Part shown: in pieces, positions 44,106-53,051 of the stretch | How positions within the stretch are numbered: position 1 is the stretch's first letter | Layout of the letters: each line of letters starts with the position of its first letter | Source: Bacteroidia bacterium | GTDB taxonomy: Bacteria; Bacteroidota; Bacteroidia; Bacteroidales; CAJPTX01 | Direction of reading: 5' to 3' | Assembly (NCBI GenBank): GCA_905373475.1 | Contig: CAJPTC010000013.1 | Span: forward strand, 1 to 64,000 | Length of the DNA: 64,000 nucleotides | Notes under the pieces: model-generated | Database searches by the model: none | The model's input: only the letters and a program-made list of their open reading frames with translations | What the model was told of the DNA's origin: nothing | Made by a program: the position numbers and the translations under genes

Positions 44106-46367
44106 ATGATGAGTATACGGAATATTTCGAGGGTAGCCCTCGTGTTGCTCTTACCCCTACTGCTGGGCTGGAGTACAGATGCTAGCGCAGCTATGCGTAC
44201 GATATTAAAGTTCGAGAAAGCACCCACTGGAGGAACTGTAAAGGTTGAGTGGCGAGGCTCTGAAAAAGACTCTTGGAAAGAGAAGCAACCAGGTGAAGAT
44301 GTCCTGACAGCTGTTGAACTTAAAATTACGGCAACGGCTACTTCGGGTAAAGAATTTGAGAGCTTATTGGTGAACGGAAAGGATGTGACGAACAAAGTTA
44401 CAACAACAGGAGCTGAAACTGTTTATGAATGCAAAGCTACGGGCGAAAAAGGTAAAGACGAAGGAGGTAAAGGCGTTATGACCATCGTCGTCGCATTCAA
44501 GACGCCGGGGCAGGTAAATAAGCATAAGCTCACTTTTACAAACCCAGAGGGGGCAACGGTTAAGGTAACAGTGGATGGACAAGACAAACCGTCTGACTCT
44601 GAGATTGAGGCTGGTAAAGACCTCGTGATCTCCGTTGAGGTAACGGATAATACGCAACAAGTAAAATCCGTAAAACTGAATACGACAGAAGTTGCGAAAG
44701 ATGGTGACAACTGGAAAGCTAAGATGCCTAATGAGGCGGCTACGCTTGTTGTAACATTAGAAGAAAAGCCAGCTGCTCAAAGCATGATTATGCTGGATGT
44801 ACCCGAAGGTGTTGAACTGAAAATTGAAGATGTCTCTGAGGCTACGCCTAAGCCAGTTATCCCAAATCAAACGAAGGTAATGGAAGGCACTGCACTCGAA
44901 ATTACTGTAACGAAAAAACCTGAAGGCAAGCTCATCGATAAAGTTTTATTTGATAACGAGGAACTTGAGGAAGAAGGCGGTAAATATAAAGCCGACATGG
45001 AGGATCACGATGTAACGATAAAGGTTACATTGAAGCAGGATCCCGCAGCTCCAAAATATGCCTTTACTTTTGCAGGTACAGCAGATTTCGATGTTACCGC
45101 TAAGAAAGGGACTGAGACTTTGACTTCGCCCGCTCAAGTTGCTGTAGGTGAAGATGTAACTTTAACGATTACGCTCAAGGCAGGAGTTACGAAGAGCATT
45201 AAGAGTGTAAAGGTTGGCGATGTTGTTGCTAAGAAGGGTACAGCTGCTAACGAGTGGATGTTTACAATGCCAGGTAAGGCTGCTGAGCTTGCTGTAGAAC
45301 TTGTTGAGGCTGAGAAAACGCACAAAGTAACTTTCGCTGACGGAGAAGGATATACAATTGGTGTTACTAATATAAGTGGCGGTGCTCAATCTATTAACAC
45401 TGGCGACAAGGTTGCAGAAGGAACTGAACTTTTGGCAGAGATCACAGTAACCAATCCCAAGAAAGAAGTTAAGGTAGTAAAGGCGAACACAACTGATGCT
45501 ACTAAGGGGGCAGATGCCAACCACTGGACATTCACAATGGGCACGGAAGATATCACGCTAACGGTAGAGTTGCAAGATAAAACAACGCCTCAGCCAAGCG
45601 AAGGTAATGTGCTGACGATTGTTGCTAACGGCACGACCGTAAAAGTAATGAATGGTGCAACCGAAATAAAGAGTGGCGACAAGGTGGCTAAGGATGTGAA
45701 GTTGACAGTTGAGGTGAGCAATATCCCTGCCGACAAAGAGATCGAAAAGGTTACGCTTAACGAAGTCGAAATGACGTTGGTAGAGGGTAAGTATGAAGGT
45801 AATATGCCCGATGCAGCTGCTACATTGAAGGTTGTTTTGAAGGAAAAAGGAGCTCCTCAGCCAGGTGAAGGTAACCTGATTAAGGTAACAGCCAATGGTG
45901 CTACGGTTAAGATTATGGCAGGTACAACCGAAGTAAAGGCAGATACGAAAGTAAAAGCAGGTACAGATCTCGTGATTACGGTAACTGCTCCTGCAGGTAA
46001 GGTGATAGACAACGTTTCGTTCAATAATACGGTGGTCAAGCCCGAAGCCGACAAGAGCTATAAGGTAAAAATGTCGGCTACTGAGGCTACGCTTGTTGTG
46101 AACCTGAAGAAAGCTGCTGCAGTAGAAGATGCTGTATTGGCAGGGGTAGTTGCTTACCCGAACCCAATGGTTCGCGAGTTGGTAGTAAGCAATCTCGCTG
46201 AAGTAGAAAACGTGGCATTGGTGGATGCACAGGGTGTTGTTGTACGCACTGTAAAACCCAATGGTGCAAGTGAGTTGCGTCTTGCAGTAGAAGACCTCTC
46301 TGCAGGTGTCTATATGCTCGTGGTAGAGCGTAATGGTGTTCGCAAAGCGATTCGTATCGTGAAGTAA
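44106..46367 (+). CDS. Seven-repeat T9SS-exported surface protein of unknown function
   Basis: From the ATG at 44106 it encodes 753 residues. A TTG 60 bases upstream is in frame but lies before the promoter and is rejected. After a signal peptide (about 1-28, ending DASA) there are about seven beta-rich units of 80-95 residues. The pattern is a strand, a GxxV(K) turn, GT/GKD-L-x-I-T-V, then KVxxN and a final M-P/DEAT-LxVxL strand (for example KVTANGATVKIMAGTTEVKA). The units resemble the GEGELK modules of the giant subtilases. The C-terminal T9SS domain contains YPNPMVRELVVS and ends AIRIVK. No enzyme motif is visible. A stalk, adhesin or surface-layer role is a guess. The composition is rich in Lys, Val and Thr. 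Confidence 0.8.
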   Translation: MMSIRNISRVALVLLLPLLLGWSTDASAAMRTILKFEKAPTGGTVKVEWRGSEKDSWKEKQPGEDVLTAVELKITATATSGKEFESLLVNGKDVTNKVTTTGAETVYECKATGEKGKDEGGKGVMTIVVAFKTPGQVNKHKLTFTNPEGATVKVTVDGQDKPSDSEIEAGKDLVISVEVTDNTQQVKSVKLNTTEVAKDGDNWKAKMPNEAATLVVTLEEKPAAQSMIMLDVPEGVELKIEDVSEATPKPVIPNQTKVMEGTALEITVTKKPEGKLIDKVLFDNEELEEEGGKYKADMEDHDVTIKVTLKQDPAAPKYAFTFAGTADFDVTAKKGTETLTSPAQVAVGEDVTLTITLKAGVTKSIKSVKVGDVVAKKGTAANEWMFTMPGKAAELAVELVEAEKTHKVTFADGEGYTIGVTNISGGAQSINTGDKVAEGTELLAEITVTNPKKEVKVVKANTTDATKGADANHWTFTMGTEDITLTVELQDKTTPQPSEGNVLTIVANGTTVKVMNGATEIKSGDKVAKDVKLTVEVSNIPADKEIEKVTLNEVEMTLVEGKYEGNMPDAAATLKVVLKEKGAPQPGEGNLIKVTANGATVKIMAGTTEVKADTKVKAGTDLVITVTAPAGKVIDNVSFNNTVVKPEADKSYKVKMSATEATLVVNLKKAAAVEDAVLAGVVAYPNPMVRELVVSNLAEVENVALVDAQGVVVRTVKPNGASELRLAVEDLSAGVYMLVVERNGVRKAIRIVK

Positions 46368-46393
46368 GGTTGTAGTTCTCTGATCGAATTGAT

Positions 46394-46424
46394 AGGAGCG
46401 TCCTAAATAGGGCGCTCCTTTTTT
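46394..46424 (+). terminator. Intrinsic terminator after the seven-repeat protein
   Basis: AGGAGCGTCCT (46394-46404) pairs with AGGGCGCTCCT (46409-46419) with one mismatch, followed by six T residues. Confidence 0.85.
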
Positions 46425-46444
46425 GTACAGACTCATTTCTTCAA

Positions 46445-46475
46445 TTCGGCTAGGGCTTTTTTATTCCTACTTTTG
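46445..46475 (+). promoter_or_regulatory. Promoter of glyS
   Basis: The -7 element TACTTTTG (46468-46475) matches TAnnTTTG exactly. TTCG (46445-46448) stands at the -33 position with a 19-bp spacer. The start codon is only 21 bp after the -7 element, so the mRNA leader would be about 15 bases. A TTG inside the -7 box is in frame with glyS but is promoter sequence. Confidence 0.7.
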
Positions 46476-46496
46476 CAACGTAAAAACACGAAGAAT

Positions 46497-48047
46497 ATGG
46501 CACAAGAGGAGCTGTTCAAGAGCCTAGTGGCTCATTGCAAAGAATATGGTTTTATCTTCCAGAGTAGCGAAATATACGACGGTCTGGGTGCTGTTTATGA
46601 CTATGGGCAGTATGGCACTGAGCTGAAACTGAACGTGCGTCGTTACTGGTGGGAGGCTATGACCCGACTGCACGAGAATATAGTGGGTCTTGATTCTGCA
46701 ATTTTTATGCATCCAAAGGTATGGGAGGCATCTGGTCACCTCAGTGCTTTCAATGACCCGTTGATTGATAATCGCGATAGCAAGAAACGCTACCGTGCCG
46801 ATGTCTTGGTGGAAGACTGGATGGCGAAGCAGGAAGAAAAGATTGAGAAAGAGGTGGCTAAAGCTGCAAAACGTTTTGGCGAAGCCTTTGACCGTAAGCA
46901 GTTTGTAACTACCAATGCTCGTGTCGTAGAATGGCAAAAAGCTATCGACACGGCTCGTGCTCGCATGATAGATGCTATGGAGCGTAACGATCTGGCAGCG
47001 TTTGGAAAACTGATAGAAGACCTCGAGATTGCATGCCCCATCTCTGGTACTCGCAATTGGACCGAGGTGCGTCAGTTCAATCTTATGTTTGCAACAAAAC
47101 TGGGTTCAGTGAGCGACGATACAAGTGAACTCTACTTACGCCCTGAGACGGCACAGGGGATATTTGTGAACTTCTTAAATGTGCAGAAGACGGGACGCAT
47201 GCGTATACCGTTTGGGATTGCACAGGTGGGAAAAGCTTTTCGCAATGAGATTGTTGCGCGCCAGTTTACTTTCCGTATGCGTGAGTTTGAGCAAATGGAA
47301 ATGCAGTATTTCGTAGCGCCTGGTACGGAAATGGAGTGGTTCGAGTATTGGAAACAGCACAGATTGCGTTGGCATTTGGCGCTTGGACTGGGGCAGGACA
47401 ATTATCGTTATCATCCGCACGACAAACTAGCTCATTACGCGAATGCAGCTTGCGATATAGAATACAAATTCCCGTTTGGTTTTAAGGAGGTTGAAGGTAT
47501 TCATTCGCGCACAGACTTCGATCTGTCGAACCACCAACGAGTATCAGGTAAAAAGATCCAGTACTTTGACCCTGAAAAGAACGAGAGTTATGTCCCCTAC
47601 GTGGTAGAGACTTCCATAGGTCTCGATCGTGCCGTTCTAACGCTTCTATCGGGCTCGTACGAAGAGGAAAGAATTGCGGGCGAAGGTGGGAAAGAAGATC
47701 TCCGAAAAGTATTGCACCTTCCTGCGACCATGGCACCCATAAAAGTGGCAGTCCTACCGCTTGTCCGTAAAGATGGAATGCCTGAGTACGCTCAAAAGAT
47801 TGTAGAAGACCTGAAGTGGCGTATGGCGTGCTACTACGAGGAAAAGGATACGGTCGGTAAGCGCTATCGTCGTCAAGATGCCATTGGTACGCCTTTCTGC
47901 GTAACAGTAGACAACCAAACGCTGACAGATGGTACTGTAACAGTACGCGAACGTGATACTATGCGGCAAGAAAGGGTAGACGCGTCGCGGCTAGGAGAAC
48001 TATTAGAACCCAAGGTGGCACTGGAACCTCTTCTTCGTTCGTTGTAG
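46497..48047 (+). CDS. glyS: Glycyl-tRNA synthetase, eukaryote/archaeal-type class II
   Basis: The ATG at 46497 gives 516 residues starting MAQEELFKSLVAHCKEYGF. This enzyme charges tRNA-Gly with glycine in the cytoplasm. The single-chain alpha2 form is recognised by the N-terminal GFIFQSSEIYDGLGAVYDYG segment, the RPETAQGIFVNF motif (Arg215 on) and a motif 2 region with GKAFRNEI and FRMREFEQMEMQ. Motif 3 is ETSIGLDRAVLTLL. An anticodon-binding domain follows (about 410-516) with APIKVAVLPLV and GTPFCVTVDNQTLTDGTVTVRERD. The length is usual for Bacteroidota. It has its own promoter and terminator. The gene is commonly called glyS or glyQS in this phylum. Confidence 0.96.
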   Translation: MAQEELFKSLVAHCKEYGFIFQSSEIYDGLGAVYDYGQYGTELKLNVRRYWWEAMTRLHENIVGLDSAIFMHPKVWEASGHLSAFNDPLIDNRDSKKRYRADVLVEDWMAKQEEKIEKEVAKAAKRFGEAFDRKQFVTTNARVVEWQKAIDTARARMIDAMERNDLAAFGKLIEDLEIACPISGTRNWTEVRQFNLMFATKLGSVSDDTSELYLRPETAQGIFVNFLNVQKTGRMRIPFGIAQVGKAFRNEIVARQFTFRMREFEQMEMQYFVAPGTEMEWFEYWKQHRLRWHLALGLGQDNYRYHPHDKLAHYANAACDIEYKFPFGFKEVEGIHSRTDFDLSNHQRVSGKKIQYFDPEKNESYVPYVVETSIGLDRAVLTLLSGSYEEERIAGEGGKEDLRKVLHLPATMAPIKVAVLPLVRKDGMPEYAQKIVEDLKWRMACYYEEKDTVGKRYRRQDAIGTPFCVTVDNQTLTDGTVTVRERDTMRQERVDASRLGELLEPKVALEPLLRSL

Positions 48048-48062
48048 ATTGTAGAGCATTTC

Positions 48063-48103
48063 AAAAGTCGTATTCGTTGGTAAGACGGATGCGGCTTTTT
48101 TGT
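48063..48103 (+). terminator. Intrinsic terminator after glyS
   Basis: AAAAGTCGTATTCGT (48063-48077) pairs with ACGGATGCGGCTTTT through T-G wobbles, and a T run ends near 48101. It sits in the short spacer shared with the convergent minus-strand gene. Confidence 0.75.
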
Positions 48104-49045
48104 TTATAGTCCAAACAGTTTGTTACCCCAATCTACCCACCGAAAGGGACGATAAAAACGGAATATCCGATACGTATATGCAATTTCGGCGGTTGTAGTA
48201 CTTACAAAATAGCGCTGCGTTTCGTTCTGTCCGAACCCTAAGGCGTGATAGTAGAGTACAAAAGCCAAGCTCCACTCTCGCCGTGTATACCCTATTGCGG
48301 TACGTACCTCGAGCGAATAGCTGGGCTTGAAGAGAGATTCGCGATTAAGTGCTTGCGTAAGCCCGAATATCCCTTCGCCTGCTGCGAAATAGTATTTTGC
48401 CCAAGGTACTATAAAAGCTACGCCTCCGTAGATTTCGCACAGATAACTATTCTTTTGCTGTATCTCGATACGAGGTTGGGTAGACAGTACATTCTGGTAG
48501 TAAAAACCTAGCCCTACGGGGAAACAAAAGGCTGTTTGCGCTTGTTGTTCGCTCTGTTCAAAAGCGGCAGCATAAGATAAATTCTCGCCCATTGCAGGGT
48601 AGGAGGCGCGTACACCTACGCGAGTAATATGAGAATTGGAGTGAAAAACGACAGTCCCCTCCTCATTACGACTATAGAGCCCTTTGTAGGTAAAGGCATA
48701 GAGGTCGCCTACCAGATATTGACCATAGTAGTGATACTGGAAATCTAGAAACTGACTCGGAGCCGCCTCCTTCAATTCTGTATGTGGAATTCCGATCGAG
48801 AACCCAAGTCCAAATTTTCGCCACCATATACCTAACCCTACAGAGAGTGGCGTATTAGAGCGGTAGGAGTTGCTCGAAAGATCATTCTTGTTTTGTACCT
48901 CCAACGCTGTAAAATTGCTACGAAGGTAAGGGTGAATAGTAAGGCGTTCGCCGTAGTTGTATACGAACGAAGAATCGCGTTCTATTGCATACGAGAGCAA
49001 GTTCGCTCCGCCCAACAGCAGTATGCAAAGAATAACTAAACGCAT
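48104..49045 (-). CDS. DUF4421-like outer-membrane protein
   Basis: This 313-residue protein has a signal peptide (about 1-20). The body is rich in alternating hydrophobic/aromatic beta strands (LSVGLGIWWRKFGLGFSIGI, EIYGGVAFIVPWAKYYFAAG, EWSLAFVLYYHALGFGQ), as in small outer-membrane barrels. The start YxYxERLTIHPYLRSNFTALEV and the SNTPLSVGLGI motif resemble the DUF4421 family of Bacteroidota. The function of that family is unknown. It begins 5 bp after the symporter gene on the same strand and is probably cotranscribed with it. That could mean a shared transport role, but the sequence does not show it. Confidence 0.7.
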   Translation of the reverse strand: MRLVILCILLLGGANLLSYAIERDSSFVYNYGERLTIHPYLRSNFTALEVQNKNDLSSNSYRSNTPLSVGLGIWWRKFGLGFSIGIPHTELKEAAPSQFLDFQYHYYGQYLVGDLYAFTYKGLYSRNEEGTVVFHSNSHITRVGVRASYPAMGENLSYAAAFEQSEQQAQTAFCFPVGLGFYYQNVLSTQPRIEIQQKNSYLCEIYGGVAFIVPWAKYYFAAGEGIFGLTQALNRESLFKPSYSLEVRTAIGYTRREWSLAFVLYYHALGFGQNETQRYFVSTTTAEIAYTYRIFRFYRPFRWVDWGNKLFGL

Positions 49046-49050
49046 CTGTT

Positions 49051-50499
49051 TTACGCTATGTGAACCGGCTTACGCAGCAGAAGCAGTACTGCAAAAGTGA
49101 GTACTGCATTCGCGATGAGCAATTCGTAGCCCATGGTATATCCCCATTGCATTAACATAAACCGACTGAGGGCATAGCTGAGCAATGGACCGCAGATGGC
49201 TGCTAGAGGGGCAAGCTGATCGCGGATTCGCCAGCGTGTGAAAAGTCCGAAGACAAAGAAGCCTAAAAGTGGTCCATAGAGATAGCCTACGGCGGTAAAC
49301 AGTGCACCAATGATACTCCCTTCGTTCAACCAGCGGAAGCCAAGAATAAGAAGCAGGATCAGGAAAGAAAGACTCAGATGTACAATGTGCCGTATGCGTA
49401 CAGCGTGCTTTGCATTGCTTGGAATGTTCAGTATATCGATGGTAAACGAAGTGGTGAGCGCAGTGAGCGCCGAATCGGCAGAAGAAAAGGTGGCGGCAAT
49501 AATTCCTAAGGTGAAAAGTACGCCGACAATAGGGGGCAGCATGCCGCCTGTTGCTAGGTTCGGATATAGCTCATCGCCTTTTGTAGGGAGTGGCAAACCT
49601 TGTTTTTGGAGAAAAAGCGCTAGGAGTACTCCTAAAGCTAAAAGAATAAGATTAATAGGGATAAACCCATAGCCATAGACAATCATGTTCTTTTGGGCAT
49701 CTCTAAGCGTTTTACAGCCTAAATTCTTTTGCATCATATCTTGGTCAAGTCCTGTCATTACAATTGGGATAAATGCCCCCGCAACGAACATCTTCAAAAA
49801 ATGAGAAGGACTTTTCCAGTCGCTCCACTCAAAGATTTCGGAAAAGGGACTCGCTGTAATTTGTGTAACCATATCGCTAAAACTAAAATCAAGCGCCTGT
49901 GCTACATAAAAGACGGTGAGAATGAGGACTAGAATCATTACGCTCGTTTGAAAAATATCTGTCCATATAATAGTTTGTATTCCCGCACGATAAGTGTAGA
50001 GCCATATTAAGAAAAGAGTAATAACGATGGTAAGAGTGAAGGGAATACCCCACTGCTCGAAAATAAGCGCATGAAGCACTGAGGCTACTACGTAAAGACG
50101 TAGAGAAGCAATAACGGTACGGTTTATGAGAAAGAGTGCAGCACTCGTTTTATAGCTCACCCGCCCCAAACGTTCCTGAAGATAGCTATAGATGCTTGGG
50201 CGTTTAAGACGATAGTATACGGGTAGGAGGATATAAGCAATGGCATAGTACCCCAAAACATAGCCCAGTACCATCTGCATGTAGTGAAATTGCGTAGTAA
50301 GTACCCAACCTGGAACCGAAATAACCGAGATACCAGAAAGCGATACCCCTAGCATGCCAAAAGCGATCATTGGCCACGAGGCTGTACGTTTGCCGAGAAA
50401 GAAGGCGTCTGGGGTGGTTCGCCTACTGGTTATGTAGGCAATGAGTAGGAGAATTGCGAAATAAATGAATAGTAGAATTGCTGTGACCGTAGGGCTCAT
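49051..50499 (-). CDS. Sodium:solute symporter (SSS family)
   Basis: This 482-residue polytopic inner-membrane protein has about 13 hydrophobic helices. Features fit the sodium:solute symporter family: N-terminal TSRRTTPDAFFLGKRTASWP, GMLGVSLSGISVISVPG in helix 2-3, TYRAGIQTIIWTDIFQTSVMI in the middle, and FSSADSALTALTTSFTIDIL near 340. The family couples sodium entry to uptake of sugars, sialic acid, proline or similar solutes. The substrate is not evident. A perfect -7 promoter element is 20 bp upstream and the DUF4421-like gene follows within 5 bp. The ATG at 50499 fits the first helix. Confidence 0.9.
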   Translation of the reverse strand: MSPTVTAILLFIYFAILLLIAYITSRRTTPDAFFLGKRTASWPMIAFGMLGVSLSGISVISVPGWVLTTQFHYMQMVLGYVLGYYAIAYILLPVYYRLKRPSIYSYLQERLGRVSYKTSAALFLINRTVIASLRLYVVASVLHALIFEQWGIPFTLTIVITLFLIWLYTYRAGIQTIIWTDIFQTSVMILVLILTVFYVAQALDFSFSDMVTQITASPFSEIFEWSDWKSPSHFLKMFVAGAFIPIVMTGLDQDMMQKNLGCKTLRDAQKNMIVYGYGFIPINLILLALGVLLALFLQKQGLPLPTKGDELYPNLATGGMLPPIVGVLFTLGIIAATFSSADSALTALTTSFTIDILNIPSNAKHAVRIRHIVHLSLSFLILLLILGFRWLNEGSIIGALFTAVGYLYGPLLGFFVFGLFTRWRIRDQLAPLAAICGPLLSYALSRFMLMQWGYTMGYELLIANAVLTFAVLLLLRKPVHIA

Positions 50500-50518
50500 G
50501 AGCTTCGTTTTTGCTTGG

Positions 50519-50526
50519 CAAAATTA
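50519..50526 (-). promoter_or_regulatory. Promoter -7 element of the symporter gene
   Basis: On the minus strand the sequence reads TAATTTTG, an exact TAnnTTTG match, 19 bases upstream of the ATG at 50499. The leader would be very short. No -33 TTTG is apparent. Confidence 0.55.
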
Positions 50527-50803
50527 GAAATTCGATGTGGGCGGTGTGAGCTGCAGAAGCAGAAAATGCTTAAATCGAATGCCGAACGGGAATGAAGTCT
50601 AGCTTCTTGTGTCAAGCGTTAGGATATGAATGCTGTATTGTTCTTATGTATAACAACCTCGCATAAAGCTTTAAGTGGAAGCTAGGAATCATTTTTTTAG
50701 GGCTGAACCCTTAACATTCGTTGATGAGAATACGTATACACACACAGCAGCATAAGAAGAGAATATAGATGCCCGATGGCTCGTTTTAATAGTCATATAC
50801 AGA
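50527..50803. other. Spacer between divergent symporter and prolyl oligopeptidase genes
   Basis: I see no gene or RNA here and no clear TAnnTTTG element for the prolyl oligopeptidase gene. A run of T and the GGGCTGAACCC near 50701-50711 form only a weak hairpin. Confidence 0.4.
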
Positions 50804-52918
50804 ATGAAACAAAAAATCTTTCTTGCAATGCTCTCGGCAACCGCCTTGCTTGGTAGTGCCTGTAGTAGCGGTTTGCAGTATCCTGAGACTGTACGCGAGG
50901 ACGTAAAGGACTCGTATTTTGGGGTTGAAGTTGCAGACCCTTATCGTTGGCTCGAGAATGATACTACAAAGCGTGTTGCACAGTGGGTAGAGGCAGAGAA
51001 CGCCTTAACGAACGCTTATTTGGCAAAAATCCCGTTTCGTGGACAGTTGCAGCAGCGCATCAGCGAATTGTTCAACTTCGATGTAGAGTCAGTGCCCTCC
51101 TATTCGGGGCGCTATTATACCTACTTCCGCAAAGAGGGACTGAGCAACCAAAGTGTGCTCTATGTTAAGGATTCGCTCAACGGAGAAGAACGCGTTTTGC
51201 TAGACCCCAATAAGTTATCTACGGATGGGACAGTGGCGCTTTCCTCAACATCGATATCTAACGATTCGAAGTATCTGGCGTATGCCATCGCCGATGCTGG
51301 TTCTGATTGGAATACAATTTATGTGCTAGATATAGCAACGGGAGAAAAACTGGCAGACGAGCTGCGTTGGGTAAAATTCTCATCCATTGCATGGCGCGGC
51401 GACGGCTTCTACTATAGCCGATACAATGCGCCCGAAGCAGGTAAAGAGTTGAGTAATATCAATGAGTTTCATAGGCTTTACTTCCATAAGCTCGGCGACA
51501 CGCAGGACAAGGATGTGCTCGTCTATGAAAATAAGCAAGCACCCTTACGCAACGTATTTGGCGTTACTACAGACGATGAGAATTACCTCTTCATCGGTGA
51601 AACCGAATCTACCGAAGGGAATACGCTCTATGTGAAAGATTTGCGTTCTAATGATGCGCTGACCCAGTTGGTAGATGGATTTGAATATTCCTATTCGCTT
51701 GTAGGCAATGTGGGGGCAGATGCATACTTCATTACCAACGACCAAGCGCCCCGTTACCGCCTTATCAAGATTAACCTGAAGAATCCGAGCAGGGAGAATT
51801 GGGTGGATGTAATTCCAGAGCAAGAGTCTGTGCTGACGTCTGTGACTATGGCAGGTGGCAAACTTGCCGCCACATTTATGGTAGATGCTGCTTCGCGCCT
51901 AGCTATATACTCCCTTGAAGGGACAAAAGTTCGCGATATTGATTTGGGAGTATTCGGTACTGTAGGCGGTGTTTCTGGGCGTATGCAAGACTCGGTTATG
52001 TTCTACAACTTCTCTTCTTTTACCGTCCCTTCAGTTGTTTATTCCTGCAATGTAAATACTGGGGCTACCGAAGAATTTTTCCGCCCGAAGTTCGATTTCG
52101 ATTTTTCAAAGTATACAGTAGAGCAACAGTTCTATGCAAGCAAGGATGGCACGAAGATCCCCATCTTTATAGTACATAGAGCAGATTTGCAAAAGGATGG
52201 TAAGAATCCGACGCTCTTGTACGGATATGGAGGATTTAATATTAGTCTTACCCCTTGGTTTAGTACTTCGCGTCTTGCATGGCTAGAGCAGGGCGGGGTT
52301 TATGCCATAGCTAATTTGCGAGGTGGTGGCGAATACGGCGAGAGCTGGCATCAGGCGGGTACGAAGTTGAATAAACAGAACGTGTTTGATGACTTTATTG
52401 CGGCAGCAGAATACTTGATTGCCGAAAAGTATACTTCCTCCAAAATGCTCGCAATTCAAGGTGGGTCTAATGGAGGCTTGCTAATAGGCGCAGTAACCAA
52501 CCAGCGCCCAGACCTCTTTCGTGTAGCAGTTCCGCAAGTTGGTGTAATGGATATGCTTCGTTATCAAAAGTTCACGATCGGTTGGGCTTGGGCTGGCGAC
52601 TATGGGACTAGCGAAGACTCCGAGGAGAGCTTCAAGTATCTGTATGCCTATTCGCCACTCCACAATATCCGCACAGACGTTCAGTATCCTGCCGTCTTGG
52701 TAATGACTGGCGACCACGATGATCGTGTAGTGCCTGCCCACTCGTTCAAGTATATAGCCGAGTTGCAGTACAAGCAACCGAAAGGTGCTCCTAAGTTGGT
52801 GCGTATTGAAACGCGTGCTGGGCATGGCGCAGGTAAGCCTACGTCATTAGCAATCGCCGAGTTGGCAGACATGTACGCCTTCATGTTCTACAACATGGAT
52901 TTTACTCCTAAATTTTAG
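50804..52918 (+). CDS. Prolyl oligopeptidase (S9A), predicted lipoprotein
   Basis: This 704-residue protein has a lipobox LGSAC (Cys20), an N-terminal segment typical of the family (YPETVREDVKDSYFGVEVADPYRWLEN), a seven-bladed propeller region (about 75-430) and an alpha/beta-hydrolase domain. Catalytic residues are Ser555 (QGGSNGGLL), Asp in GDHDDRVVP (near 640) and His674 (RAGHGAGKP). Family members cut short peptides after proline. As a lipoprotein it would act in the periplasm or at the outer membrane, trimming proline-containing peptides. That fits a peptide-fermenting lifestyle and the protease genes upstream, although it lies outside their cluster. Confidence 0.93.
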   Translation: MKQKIFLAMLSATALLGSACSSGLQYPETVREDVKDSYFGVEVADPYRWLENDTTKRVAQWVEAENALTNAYLAKIPFRGQLQQRISELFNFDVESVPSYSGRYYTYFRKEGLSNQSVLYVKDSLNGEERVLLDPNKLSTDGTVALSSTSISNDSKYLAYAIADAGSDWNTIYVLDIATGEKLADELRWVKFSSIAWRGDGFYYSRYNAPEAGKELSNINEFHRLYFHKLGDTQDKDVLVYENKQAPLRNVFGVTTDDENYLFIGETESTEGNTLYVKDLRSNDALTQLVDGFEYSYSLVGNVGADAYFITNDQAPRYRLIKINLKNPSRENWVDVIPEQESVLTSVTMAGGKLAATFMVDAASRLAIYSLEGTKVRDIDLGVFGTVGGVSGRMQDSVMFYNFSSFTVPSVVYSCNVNTGATEEFFRPKFDFDFSKYTVEQQFYASKDGTKIPIFIVHRADLQKDGKNPTLLYGYGGFNISLTPWFSTSRLAWLEQGGVYAIANLRGGGEYGESWHQAGTKLNKQNVFDDFIAAAEYLIAEKYTSSKMLAIQGGSNGGLLIGAVTNQRPDLFRVAVPQVGVMDMLRYQKFTIGWAWAGDYGTSEDSEESFKYLYAYSPLHNIRTDVQYPAVLVMTGDHDDRVVPAHSFKYIAELQYKQPKGAPKLVRIETRAGHGAGKPTSLAIAELADMYAFMFYNMDFTPKF

Positions 52919-52978
52919 ATAGAAAGGCGTAGAGATTATATCTCTTAACGACCTGAAAAATAAGACCAAAGGCATAGG

Positions 52979-53011
52979 ATTGTACGGAAACTTAAATTTG
53001 TATTAGATTTG
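52979..53011 (+). promoter_or_regulatory. Promoter of the TPR lipoprotein gene
   Basis: TAGATTTG (53004-53011) is an exact -7 match. ATTG (52979-52982) lies 21 bp upstream as a -33-like element. The leader to the ATG at 53052 would be about 35 bases. Confidence 0.6.
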
Positions 53012-53051
53012 CAATTGTTTACGATTGTTGGTTGAATGCATAAACCCAAAG

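Noticed and set aside
45558..46436. Minus-strand frame of 292 codons opposite the seven-repeat protein
   Set aside because: It is rich in Tyr, His, Cys and Ser as expected of an antisense frame. The plus-strand gene has a signal peptide, repeats, a T9SS tail and a promoter.
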